The notes under the pieces are model-generated. The model ran no database searches. It saw only the letters and a program-made list of their open reading frames with translations, and was not told the origin of the DNA. Shown here piece by piece: positions 43,025 to 51,649 of a DNA stretch of 64,000 nucleotides; the stretch's first letter is position 1; each line of letters starts with the position of its first letter. Position numbers and translations under genes: made by a program. Source of the stretch: Anderseniella sp963787895 (GTDB taxonomy: Bacteria > Pseudomonadota > Alphaproteobacteria > Rhizobiales > Aestuariivirgaceae); NCBI GenBank assembly GCA_963787895.1, contig CAWBEX010000001.1, forward strand, positions 372,001 to 436,000, in the 5' to 3' direction.

Positions 43025-44011
43025 ATGACCAAGCATTTCAAATTTACTGCACCTCTGGCAGCAGCCGCGCTTTCGCTGTCTACCAGCATTACAATGGCAG
43101 CCGACGTCAAATGGGATATGCCCATGGCCTACGCGGCGTCGAACTATCATTCAGAAAACGGAGCGCAATTCGCCAAGGAAGTCACTGAAGCATCCGGCGG
43201 AAAGCTGGAGATCGTGACCCATCCGGGCGGCTCGCTGTTCAAGGGTGATGAGATTTTCCGTGTAGTGCGCACCGGGCAGGCGCAGATTGGCGAACGCCTC
43301 ATCTCCGCTCTTGGCAACGAAGACCCGCTGTTTGAAATTGACAGCCTGCCGTTCCTGGCAACAAGCTTTGCTGAAGCCCGCAAACTGTACGACGCGACCA
43401 AGCCGGCTCTCCAGAAGATACTTGGCGAAAAGGGCATGACCCTTCTCTACACTGTACCCTGGCCGCCTCAAGGGCTGTATTCCAAAAAGGAAATCAACTC
43501 CACAGCTGACATGAAGGGCGTCAAGTTCCGCGCCTACAATGCCGCAACGTCGCGCCTGGCAGAATTGATGGAGGCCGTGCCCACAAAAATCGAAGCCGCC
43601 GAAATGTCACAGGCTTTCGCAACTGGCGCGGTAGAGAGCATGGTCTCTTCAGGCTCAACCGGATATGACCGCAAGCTGTGGGAACACACAAAGTACTGGT
43701 ACAACGTGCAGGCTTGGCTTCCCAAGAACATGGTTATCGTGAACAACGAAGCTTGGGCATCACTGGATGAAGCTACCCAAAAGGTTGTGCTTGATAAGGC
43801 TGCCGCTGCTGAAGAGCGCGGCTGGAAAAAGGCTGAGGAACTGTCTGACTGGTATGTCCAGGAACTGGCCAAGGAAGGCATGACCGTGGGACCGGCTGGC
43901 GATCAGCTGAAGGCGGACTTTGGCAAGATCGGCGAAACGATGACAGCCGAGTGGCTTGAAAAGGCAGGGGATGCCGGCAAGGCAGCAGTAGACGCTTACA
44001 AGGCTCAATAG
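43025..44011 (+). CDS. TRAP transporter substrate-binding protein (DctP family)
   Basis: A 328-residue periplasmic binding protein with a signal peptide (about 1-25, ending TMAADV). DctP-family features are ISALGNEDPLFEIDSLPFLATSF and KFRAYNAATSRLAELMEAVP, with the conserved arginine in VKFRAYN that binds a carboxylate. It should capture a carboxylic acid substrate for the two membrane subunits encoded next. A GGGAG site precedes the start. Confidence 0.92.
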   Translation: MTKHFKFTAPLAAAALSLSTSITMAADVKWDMPMAYAASNYHSENGAQFAKEVTEASGGKLEIVTHPGGSLFKGDEIFRVVRTGQAQIGERLISALGNEDPLFEIDSLPFLATSFAEARKLYDATKPALQKILGEKGMTLLYTVPWPPQGLYSKKEINSTADMKGVKFRAYNAATSRLAELMEAVPTKIEAAEMSQAFATGAVESMVSSGSTGYDRKLWEHTKYWYNVQAWLPKNMVIVNNEAWASLDEATQKVVLDKAAAAEERGWKKAEELSDWYVQELAKEGMTVGPAGDQLKADFGKIGETMTAEWLEKAGDAGKAAVDAYKAQ

Positions 44012-44056
44012 TCGCGCTGCTGCATTTGTGACAACAATACAAGGCGGGTGAACAAG

Positions 44057-44593
44057 ATGACTGCACTACTCACCCGCCTCGACGCTTTCCTCGAAAGGCT
44101 TTACGTCTGGGCTGGCGCGGCGGCCGCGATATTCCTTATCCTGGTTGGGCTATGCGTGCTGACTTCCATCCTGGCCCGCAGCTTTGGTTTCTACATAGCA
44201 GGCATCAATGAGTATTCCGGCTACGCCATGGCTGCCTCGTCGTTCCTGGCCCTGGCACACACCTTACGCAAAGGAGGCCATATCAGGGTAGCCCTGGTGC
44301 GATCCAGGTTAACCGGAAATGCCAAACTCTACCTTGAGATCTGGTGCCTGCTGGTAGCATCAGCCATGAGTTGTTATCTGGCCTGGTATCTGGTTCAGAT
44401 GACCTGGGTTTCCTACAAGTTCGAAGAAAAATCAGAAGGTGCAGCCGCAACTCTCTTGTGGAAACCGCAGCTGCTTATGGCCATTGGCTCGGTCATATTC
44501 GCAATCTCCATGGTGCACGGGCTGTGTCGCGTAGTGGTCTGCAGAGACCCTGATGCTGCATCCGCTGCCCCAACCGAATTGACAGCGGAGTAG
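44057..44593 (+). CDS. TRAP transporter small permease (DctQ)
   Basis: A 178-residue membrane protein with four transmembrane helices (about 17-40, 54-68, 92-112, 134-154), matching the DctQ small subunit. It forms the permease with DctM. Start is GTG 44048 or ATG 44057; GGGTGA placed 5 nt before favours ATG 44057. It begins 45 bp after the binding-protein gene and ends 5 bp before the large subunit gene. Confidence 0.88.
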   Translation: MTALLTRLDAFLERLYVWAGAAAAIFLILVGLCVLTSILARSFGFYIAGINEYSGYAMAASSFLALAHTLRKGGHIRVALVRSRLTGNAKLYLEIWCLLVASAMSCYLAWYLVQMTWVSYKFEEKSEGAAATLLWKPQLLMAIGSVIFAISMVHGLCRVVVCRDPDAASAAPTELTAE

Positions 44594-44598
44594 ACCCA

Positions 44599-45894
44599 AT
44601 GGACGGCATTGCGCTAACGCTGATCTTCCTGCTCGTCCTGTTCACACTGCTTGGCTCAAGCGTATGGATTGGCATCTCGTTGCTGGCCGTTGCCTGGGTC
44701 GGCATGGAATTGTTCACAACCCGGCTGGTTGGTGACTCAATGGCTCTGACCATATGGTCAGCATCATCAAGCTGGACGCTCACCGCGCTTCCCTTGTTTG
44801 TATGGATGGGCGAAATACTTTTCAGAACCAAACTGTCGGAAAACCTGTTCAAGGGCCTGCAGCCATGGCTGCACGGCCTTCCCGGTGGACTGCTGCACGT
44901 AAACATCACCGGTTCAGCAATCTTTGCCGCAATATGCGGCTCTTCCGCAGCAACCGTGCTGACAGTAGGCAAGATGGCCGTGCCCGAACTCAAGCGCCGG
45001 AACTATCCCGAGAACATGATTATTGGCACCCTGGCCGGTGCCGGCACTCTTGGATTGCTCATTCCACCTTCCATCATTCTCATCATCTATGGAGTGACGG
45101 TGAATGAGAGCATCGTGAAGCTGTTCGTTGCCGGCATCCTGCCCGGCATCATGCTGGCTTTGTTGTTCATGGGCTATGTTGCGGTCTGGGACCTGGCAGG
45201 AGGGCGCAAGGATCGTTCGGACACAGCCACCTACACCATGTCACAACGGATGCGAGCCCTTGGCCAGCTTGCACCCATCATGCTGCTGATCCTGTCGATA
45301 ATGGGGTCCATCGCCTTTGGCATTGCGACTGCCACGGAAGCCGCAGTGCTGGGTGTTCTGGGAGCTTTCGCCATATCGTGGAGCCAGGGCTTCCTCACCC
45401 GCGAAAACTTCATCTCATCCTTGATGGGGGCAACTCGCACATCGTGCATGATTGCCTTCATTCTGGCTGGCTCCACCTTTCTCACACTTGCCATGGGTTT
45501 TACCGGCCTGCCACGCGCAGTCGCATCGTGGATCGCAGAACAGCAGCTCACCCCGGCCATGTTGGTTGTCGCTCTTGCAGTCTTCTATATAATTCTCGGT
45601 TGTTTTCTGGATGGAATCTCATCCATCGTGCTGACCATGGCGGTGGTTGAGCCCATTGCCCGTCAGGCCGGTTTCGACATGATCTGGTTTGGCATATTCC
45701 TGACCATCGTCGTCGAGATTGCACAGATAACACCCCCCATAGGATTCAACCTTTTCGTGTTACAGGGGATGACCGGCAAGGACATGGACTTCATAGCCCG
45801 CTCGGCAATTCCAATGTTCCTGCTCATGGTACTGGGAGTCTTGCTGGTATCGGTCTTCCCCGGAATTGCAACCTGGCTTCCCTCACTCATGTAG
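44599..45894 (+). CDS. TRAP transporter large permease (DctM)
   Basis: A 431-residue membrane protein with about 12-13 helices and DctM family motifs: GSAIFAAICGSSAATV, GAGTLGLLIPPSIILIIYGV and ITPPIGFNLFVLQG. It is the sodium-coupled translocating subunit. With the DctP and DctQ genes it makes a complete TRAP system in the usual P-Q-M order. Confidence 0.93.
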   Translation: MDGIALTLIFLLVLFTLLGSSVWIGISLLAVAWVGMELFTTRLVGDSMALTIWSASSSWTLTALPLFVWMGEILFRTKLSENLFKGLQPWLHGLPGGLLHVNITGSAIFAAICGSSAATVLTVGKMAVPELKRRNYPENMIIGTLAGAGTLGLLIPPSIILIIYGVTVNESIVKLFVAGILPGIMLALLFMGYVAVWDLAGGRKDRSDTATYTMSQRMRALGQLAPIMLLILSIMGSIAFGIATATEAAVLGVLGAFAISWSQGFLTRENFISSLMGATRTSCMIAFILAGSTFLTLAMGFTGLPRAVASWIAEQQLTPAMLVVALAVFYIILGCFLDGISSIVLTMAVVEPIARQAGFDMIWFGIFLTIVVEIAQITPPIGFNLFVLQGMTGKDMDFIARSAIPMFLLMVLGVLLVSVFPGIATWLPSLM

Positions 45895-45903
45895 GAACTG
45901 CTG

Positions 45904-46824
45904 ATGCGCACCATGATTGAGTGGGTTGGCCGGTACGGCACCTTGTTGATGCCACTTGGCATCGTCATAGGAATAGCAGTACAGCCACTCGCAAACATGC
46001 TGTTTCCGGTTTTGCCATTGACCGTATACTTCATGCTGACCATCGTTTTGACGCGGCTGGACCTTGAGCGCGCATGGGCACATTTGCGCAAACCCAAGGT
46101 CTTCCTGATCTCCCTGGTCTGGGCGCTACTGGTTGTTCCGCTGATTATTTCGGTGATAGCAGTCTCGCTGCCACTGTCACCGGGACTGACCGCTGCGCTG
46201 GTTGTTTACGGCACTGCACCGCCCAACTATGCAGCTGCCGCACTGGCATTCGTCATGGGGCTGGATGGCGCTCTGACAGTCGCAACAATTTTTGCAGCAA
46301 CCGCCCTGCACCCGATCATCACTCCGGTGTTTACGGAAGTATTTGGCGGCGGCGCTATTTCCATCTCCGGGTTTGATCTGGCCCTGCGACTTGCCGGGTT
46401 GATTGGCGCTGCAGTCACATCCGCGTTCCTGCTTGCCTGGTTCATGGGCCGTGAACGCCGAGCCGCAGCGGGCGGTCTGTTCGACGGTCTCAACGTCATC
46501 ATAATGCTGGTTTTCGCCATAGCGCTCATGGCAGGCATTCCTGACAGGGTCATGGCACAACCCGGTTATGCTCTTGCCCTCATTGTTCTGGCCACAGCCA
46601 TCCACCTGTCGCTCAATCTCGCTTCTTTTGTGTTGTTTCGGATGACGGGCATGCAGCGCGCACTAACCCTTGGCTACACCCATGCCGGGCGCAATATCGC
46701 CGTCGTCATGGGGGTTCTGGGCTCTGCCGCGCCGCCGGACGCGTGGCTGTTCTTCGCCATGCTGCAGTTCCCTATTTATTGCCTGCCGATGTTGCTCAAA
46801 CCGCTTTACAGGAAACTCGTTTGA
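45904..46824 (+). CDS. BASS-type transporter (bile acid:sodium symporter family)
   Basis: A 306-residue, ten-helix membrane protein resembling the bile acid:sodium symporter/arsenite carrier fold; GTAPPNYAAAALAFVMGLDGALTVATIFAATALHPIITPVF is the crossover-helix region. It probably takes up an organic anion with sodium. It starts 9 bp after dctM with AGGAA ahead, so it is probably on the TRAP transcript, suggesting two routes for related substrates. Family choice is by fold only. Confidence 0.8.
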   Translation: MRTMIEWVGRYGTLLMPLGIVIGIAVQPLANMLFPVLPLTVYFMLTIVLTRLDLERAWAHLRKPKVFLISLVWALLVVPLIISVIAVSLPLSPGLTAALVVYGTAPPNYAAAALAFVMGLDGALTVATIFAATALHPIITPVFTEVFGGGAISISGFDLALRLAGLIGAAVTSAFLLAWFMGRERRAAAGGLFDGLNVIIMLVFAIALMAGIPDRVMAQPGYALALIVLATAIHLSLNLASFVLFRMTGMQRALTLGYTHAGRNIAVVMGVLGSAAPPDAWLFFAMLQFPIYCLPMLLKPLYRKLV

Positions 46825-46870
46825 ACAAACTGCAAACCGCACCTCGTCATGGACAAAGGTTTCCGTCATA

Positions 46871-47599
46871 ATGCGAACCATGAGAACCCTCTACCTGATA
46901 GCAGCAATGTTCTGCTGGTTGACAGTAAACGCCACATCCGCGTTCGCGGCCGACGCTGCAGACCGCACCGTGATAGGCTTTTCAAAGGATGGACGTTACT
47001 TCGCATTCGAGGAGTACGGCATCCAGGATGGATCAGGCTTTCCCTATTCCAGCATCTATATCACCGACCTGCAGACCGACACCTGGGTTGAAGGAACACC
47101 GGTGCGCGTCCAGATGCGCGAGGAAGGCGCCACCGCCTACGGCGCACGCCACAAGGCCCTGACCCAGGCTGCGCCACTGATTGAAGAGTTCGGCACAATC
47201 CAGCCGGCCAAAACATTGGCCAGCAACGCAGTCGGTGAAGAGGTGGCTGACCCTCACATGATGAAATTCAAGAGGTTTCACAATCTGTCTACCCTGTGGA
47301 CTGTCAAGCTCACGCATGTTGATCTGGCAACACCGCCTGATTGCCAGTCACTGCCAGGCATAAAGGGGTTTGCCTTGTCAGTCGCAGTTGATAATGGCGA
47401 GTTGAAGGAAGTCTACCGTGACAAGGATTTGCCCAAGAGCCGCGGCTGCCCGGAAAACTACCGGCTCGCTGATGTCCTTTCGTTTGGTGAAAACGAAAAT
47501 GGCCGCGTCGTTGTTTTGATACACATGCTCACTTTCGGATTTGAAGGTCGTGACTCCCGTTTTGTGGCCGTGCCGGTCAAGCTGCCTTCCTGGAGATAA
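46871..47599 (+). CDS. DUF2259 exported protein
   Basis: A 242-residue protein with a signal peptide (LYLIAAMFCWLTVNATSAFAA, about 5-26) and the DUF2259 domain (TVIGFSKDGRYFAFEEYGIQDGSGFPYSSIYITDLQTD). The mature protein has two cysteines (PPDCQSL, SRGCPEN). No activity is known. ATG 46871 or 46880 could be used. It is 46 bp after the BASS gene and might be the last gene of that unit. Confidence 0.8.
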   Translation: MRTMRTLYLIAAMFCWLTVNATSAFAADAADRTVIGFSKDGRYFAFEEYGIQDGSGFPYSSIYITDLQTDTWVEGTPVRVQMREEGATAYGARHKALTQAAPLIEEFGTIQPAKTLASNAVGEEVADPHMMKFKRFHNLSTLWTVKLTHVDLATPPDCQSLPGIKGFALSVAVDNGELKEVYRDKDLPKSRGCPENYRLADVLSFGENENGRVVVLIHMLTFGFEGRDSRFVAVPVKLPSWR

Positions 47600-47682
47600 C
47601 CCGGTATCTTCGGTTGAGTGGCTGCGCGCAACTCTGCTAGATCAACGCATTCACACGTCCTACCAAGAAAGTGCGCGCCCGG

Positions 47683-48984
47683 ATGATCCCTCGTTACACC
47701 CGCCCCGAAATGGCAGCCATCTGGTCGCCTGAACAAAAGTTCCGCATCTGGTTCGAGATCGAGGCCCATGCCGCCGATGCGCAGGCCGAACTGGGCGTGA
47801 TCCCGAAGGAAGCGGCAAAAACGGTTTGGGATAAGGCCCGGAATGCCGAATTCGACGTGGCTCGCATCGACGCCATCGAGGCGGAAGTGAAGCATGACGT
47901 TATCGCCTTTCTGACCCATCTGGCAGAGATCGTCGGACCGGAAGCCCGCTTTGTGCACCAGGGCATGACCTCGTCAGATGTGCTGGACACCTGTTTCAAC
48001 GTGCAACTGGTGCGCGCCGCCGACCTGCTGCTGGAAGACCTGGACCTACTTCTAGCCGCCCTGAAGAAGCGCGCACATGAGCACAAGGATACCCTCACCA
48101 TAGGCCGCAGCCACGGCATTCATGCCGAACCAACCACATTCGGCCTGAAGCTGGCGCAAGCCTATGCAGAATTTGACCGCTGCAGGGAACGGCTGGAGTT
48201 TGCCCGCAAGGAAGTTGCCACCTGCGCCATTTCCGGTGCGGTCGGCACCTTTGCCAACATCGACCCGCGTGTGGAAGAACACGTTGCCGAGAAGATGGGC
48301 CTGACTGCGGAACCTGTTTCAACGCAGGTAATTCCGCGCGACCGGCACGCCATGTATTTCTCGGTGCTTGGCGTCATTGCATCTTCCATCGAGCGGCTGG
48401 CCACTGAAATTCGCCACTTGCAACGCACCGAGGTTCTGGAAGTGGAAGAGTATTTCTCCCCCGGTCAGAAGGGCTCATCCGCCATGCCGCACAAGCGCAA
48501 TCCGGTGTTGACGGAAAATCTCACCGGTCTTGCCCGTCTTGTCCGCTCAGCTGCCATCCCGGCGATGGAGAACGTGGCTCTTTGGCATGAACGCGATATC
48601 TCGCATTCATCTGTCGAGCGCGGTATCGGACCGGACGCGACCGTGCATCTGGACTTCGCGCTGCGCCGGCTTGCAGGCGTCATGGACAAGCTCGTTGTCT
48701 ACCCTGAGAATATGCAGGCCAACCTCGACAAACTCGGCGGGCTGGTGCACTCGCAACGCGTCCTGCTGGCGCTTACTCAAAGAGGTGTAAGTCGCGAAGA
48801 CAGCTACAGACTGGTCCAGCGCAACGCCATGCCGGTATGGCGCGGCGAAGGTAACTTCCTCGAACTGCTGAAAGCGGACAAGGACGTTTCCGCCGCCCTC
48901 ACGGACGCTGAACTCGAAGCCTTGTTCGACATGAGCTACCACACAAAGCACGTCGACACGATCTTTGCCCGGGTGTTCAAGTAG
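47683..48984 (+). CDS. purB: Adenylosuccinate lyase
   Basis: Cleaves SAICAR to AICAR and adenylosuccinate to AMP in purine synthesis. The 433-residue chain has the fumarase/aspartase superfamily signature SSAMPHKRNP (about residue 266), the catalytic histidine region SHGIHAEPTTFG and the early HQGMTSSDV. ATG 47683 is chosen over GTG 47671 as the usual N-terminus (MIPRYTRPEM). It is separated by 1.3 Mb-independent genes from the other pur genes, about 7 kb from purC. Confidence 0.95.
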   Translation: MIPRYTRPEMAAIWSPEQKFRIWFEIEAHAADAQAELGVIPKEAAKTVWDKARNAEFDVARIDAIEAEVKHDVIAFLTHLAEIVGPEARFVHQGMTSSDVLDTCFNVQLVRAADLLLEDLDLLLAALKKRAHEHKDTLTIGRSHGIHAEPTTFGLKLAQAYAEFDRCRERLEFARKEVATCAISGAVGTFANIDPRVEEHVAEKMGLTAEPVSTQVIPRDRHAMYFSVLGVIASSIERLATEIRHLQRTEVLEVEEYFSPGQKGSSAMPHKRNPVLTENLTGLARLVRSAAIPAMENVALWHERDISHSSVERGIGPDATVHLDFALRRLAGVMDKLVVYPENMQANLDKLGGLVHSQRVLLALTQRGVSREDSYRLVQRNAMPVWRGEGNFLELLKADKDVSAALTDAELEALFDMSYHTKHVDTIFARVFK

Positions 48985-49049
48985 GCGCGGTGATTGGGCA
49001 GTCATCTAGAATGGCTGGAGCCGGTGCCGAGGCAACTATGCAGGTAGGT

Positions 49050-50840
49050 TCAACTCTGGGTGCTCCAGGCCCCCAGCGTCTGGGTTTCTCCAGCAGTGGC
49101 AAGCTCACTGCGTTGCTCCAGCGAGGTTGTGTCTTCCACAAGGGCGGACAAAACGCTGGACAGGGCAACACGTGTGTCACCATCCTCCAGGGCCTTCTGC
49201 AACGCCTTGCGATTGACCGCCACAGGCACCCCCTCCTCTATCCAGGCATAGACCTCACCTGTGGTCTGATCTGCGAAGCGCACTGCCTTCAACTTTCGGC
49301 AACAGTCTTGCAGAAATTCCAGATTGTGAACCGCCGCCAATGCACCCGCATCCTCAAACACCTGCTCACGCGACGCAGCCTCAACATTGACCTTCTTGTA
49401 GCGTTCAACATTCAGCAATTGTGTTACGTCGAGAACAGTCAACTCTCCGTTGGCACCAAATGCAGCGGTGCGCGGGCGATTTCCCTTGCTTACAGAATTG
49501 TCCAGAAACTCGTAGTGCACCTGCTTGCCGGCACCAAGCGCCCATGTGAAGAACAGGTTTGGCATGCCCGAAAACGCTTCGATGTTGTGAAAGAGCAAGT
49601 CATCAACAGCCTTGTAACGACCCACCTGCTCTCCCCGGTACCACGCCCGCTCTACCGTATCTGCCGGTGGCGTGATCATGAAAAACAGATATACGGTATC
49701 GCCAAATCGCGTCAGCAGGCGCCCACCTGCTTCCCGGTCTGATGCCGAAGAGAAACTGTCAAACCTGAACCTGTCTATCAGCAGATGCGGCACCTCTCCG
49801 CGCCCCGCCTTGGCAGCCATGTAGTCATCGAGCTTCAGATCGACAATCTCTACTTCGTGCCCTGACAGCGAGCCCGCATAGCGCACCGCTACATCAAGCG
49901 ACCCATAGTCGAGCAGATACTTGCGGAAAACATCGGGGCTGATTAGGGCAAAGTCACTCCAGTCCAGTTTCAGCCTTTCAACCAGCGCCTTTTGTTGTGG
50001 TCGCAGAGTACTCTTGCCAGCGGCGGAGGCACCTTTGACATTCAGAATGACCGGTTTTTCTTGCGCAGGCAGCAGCTTGAAACCCTCTTTTCTTGCGCCC
50101 TCCTGCACAATCAGCCCGATCTGCTCACCAAGGAGACGGCTGCCGTAACCGTTGCCAAAGTCAGCCAGCGCAAGCTTCGCAATCAACTCATTGTCACCCA
50201 TCAGACGTCCGCGCTTGCCCAAAATGAGGCTCGCGACGCGCACAAGCGAAGCAATGGCTTCTGTTTCAAGTTGCGTGCCGCCAGCCGCAAACTCACTCCA
50301 TCGCCTGATCCGCTCATCATCGCTGCTGGCCACAGGTGCAGCCGCCCTGGGCAACCGCTCGCTACGCCTGAAGATGCGGGCAAGCCAGCCCTGCTTCTGC
50401 GGCATAGCAGCAGCCTTCGCCCCGGCATCAGTCCCTGACCCTGCCAGCTGCGCTTCAATCAACTTCAGCGCTTCCTCACAAGCGGATGAAAAGACTCCCA
50501 AAAGTGCGCCACGCTTCGGCGCCACATAGCGCGACAGAACAATCCCCACAATGCGCCGGAAATTGATGCCAAGATCCTCGTACACCTTGCCATCGGGGAC
50601 TGAAATGTCGGCCATGACCCGGATCAAAACCTCATGCACGATCAGGCGTTCGGGTCTGAAGGCAATAAGAGTGTGTGCTGGAAGGCCAGTAAAGTCGGCC
50701 AGTTCGCGCACTTCCGCCAAAGTGGTGGAAACATTTTCCTGCCGGTAGATGGTTGCCAACGGCAGGTAGCGCTCAGGAATGGCTGACTCAATGCCAGGAT
50801 TCCACGCACCAGGCTTTGCATTCTTGATGGTCTCGTTCAT
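49050..50840 (-). CDS. P-loop kinase-like protein with large N-terminal domain (zeta-toxin-like core)
   Basis: A 596-residue protein I cannot assign to a described family. The C-terminal half has a Walker A motif, GASAAGKST at residues 270-278, followed by DFALISPDVFRKYLLDYGSL and ERAWYRGEQVGRYKAVDDLLFHN, a layout like zeta-toxin/PNK-type kinases (Walker A, then a short Asp motif). The N-terminal 260 residues are helical with no known motif and include a linker (residues ~135-180). No antitoxin-like gene is next to it, so a toxin role is not supported. It stands alone, convergent with purB. Confidence 0.8.
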   Translation of the reverse strand: MNETIKNAKPGAWNPGIESAIPERYLPLATIYRQENVSTTLAEVRELADFTGLPAHTLIAFRPERLIVHEVLIRVMADISVPDGKVYEDLGINFRRIVGIVLSRYVAPKRGALLGVFSSACEEALKLIEAQLAGSGTDAGAKAAAMPQKQGWLARIFRRSERLPRAAAPVASSDDERIRRWSEFAAGGTQLETEAIASLVRVASLILGKRGRLMGDNELIAKLALADFGNGYGSRLLGEQIGLIVQEGARKEGFKLLPAQEKPVILNVKGASAAGKSTLRPQQKALVERLKLDWSDFALISPDVFRKYLLDYGSLDVAVRYAGSLSGHEVEIVDLKLDDYMAAKAGRGEVPHLLIDRFRFDSFSSASDREAGGRLLTRFGDTVYLFFMITPPADTVERAWYRGEQVGRYKAVDDLLFHNIEAFSGMPNLFFTWALGAGKQVHYEFLDNSVSKGNRPRTAAFGANGELTVLDVTQLLNVERYKKVNVEAASREQVFEDAGALAAVHNLEFLQDCCRKLKAVRFADQTTGEVYAWIEEGVPVAVNRKALQKALEDGDTRVALSSVLSALVEDTTSLEQRSELATAGETQTLGAWSTQS

Positions 50841-50968
50841 GGTGCAATACTATGTCTGACTGTCACCGGGTGAAACAGTCCAATTTCCGGTAGCCGGACA
50901 CGCTTGCATTGTTTTTGCAGTAATTGCCGTCGGCGCCAGCGCCACGGCGCTTCGAACAGCGCAACAGC

Positions 50969-51006
50969 AAAAGGCAATGACCCGCCTGCGGTAATCACAG
51001 GCGGGT
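50969..51006 (-). terminator. Probable terminator after the L,D-transpeptidase gene
   Basis: ACCCGCCTG (50980-50988) and CAGGCGGGT (50998-51006) form a perfect 9-bp stem with a 9-nt loop, 30 bp after the stop of the minus-strand transpeptidase gene. A short T-run (complement of 50969-50972) lies 7 nt beyond the stem, so efficiency may be modest. Confidence 0.5.
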
Positions 51007-51035
51007 AAGACAAACTCAACGGTTGAGGTTGGCTT

Positions 51036-51482
51036 CTAGTAGCGCACCTTGATCAGTGTATTCTTGCGGCCGAACTTGTTGACCAACTGATAAAACTGAC
51101 GCGCATTCGAGGTGTGCAGGCGGATGCAGCCATGCGACGCAGGGCGGCCAAGACGGCTGACATAATTGGTACCATGAATGGCAAATCCACCATGATAAAA
51201 CACCGAGTACGGCATTGGTGAATTGTCGTACTTGCGCGAGTAGTGCATTCTTGACGTCCACTTTGCCCGCCATGTCCCGGTCGGTGTACCGTAGCCCTTG
51301 CGACCGGAAGAAATCTTCCAGCTTGCATAGTGACGGCCGTTCACCTTGACCTGCATGGTTTGTGTGGAGAGATCAACATGGGCAACCACACCTGCCAGTG
51401 AGATGCTGGCCGTGCCCGCCATCATCATGCCTGCAGCCATCACACCTGCCGCACATCTGGCAAAACTCTTCATAAAACCCAT
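51036..51482 (-). CDS. L,D-transpeptidase (YkuD family)
   Basis: A 148-residue exported protein with a signal peptide (to about residue 32) and a YkuD domain. The catalytic motif is HGTNYVSRLGRPASHGCIRL, with the nucleophile cysteine in SHGC and the histidine in HGTN. These enzymes form 3-3 crosslinks in peptidoglycan or attach outer-membrane proteins to it. ATG 51482 is used because AGGAG lies 8 nt upstream. It is short for the family, with only the catalytic domain. Confidence 0.92.
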   Translation of the reverse strand: MGFMKSFARCAAGVMAAGMMMAGTASISLAGVVAHVDLSTQTMQVKVNGRHYASWKISSGRKGYGTPTGTWRAKWTSRMHYSRKYDNSPMPYSVFYHGGFAIHGTNYVSRLGRPASHGCIRLHTSNARQFYQLVNKFGRKNTLIKVRY

Positions 51483-51649
51483 TGTCTCAGCTCCTGTTCT
51501 CAGCAACTCTGCACTTACGCTAGGGAAGCACAAACTATCCTAGATTGTAAACCTAGTTTACCAGAAGTTGAAGCCGCCCAGGTCGCAACCACTGCACAAT
51601 TGCGCAATAATTCCATCACCCGGAACATTACTGCTACGGAGCATGTTCC

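Noticed and set aside
49050..50840. Toxin-antitoxin system built on the zeta-like kinase
   Set aside because: No small antitoxin gene lies beside it; neighbours are purB and a transpeptidase gene, so only the fold-level similarity is kept.
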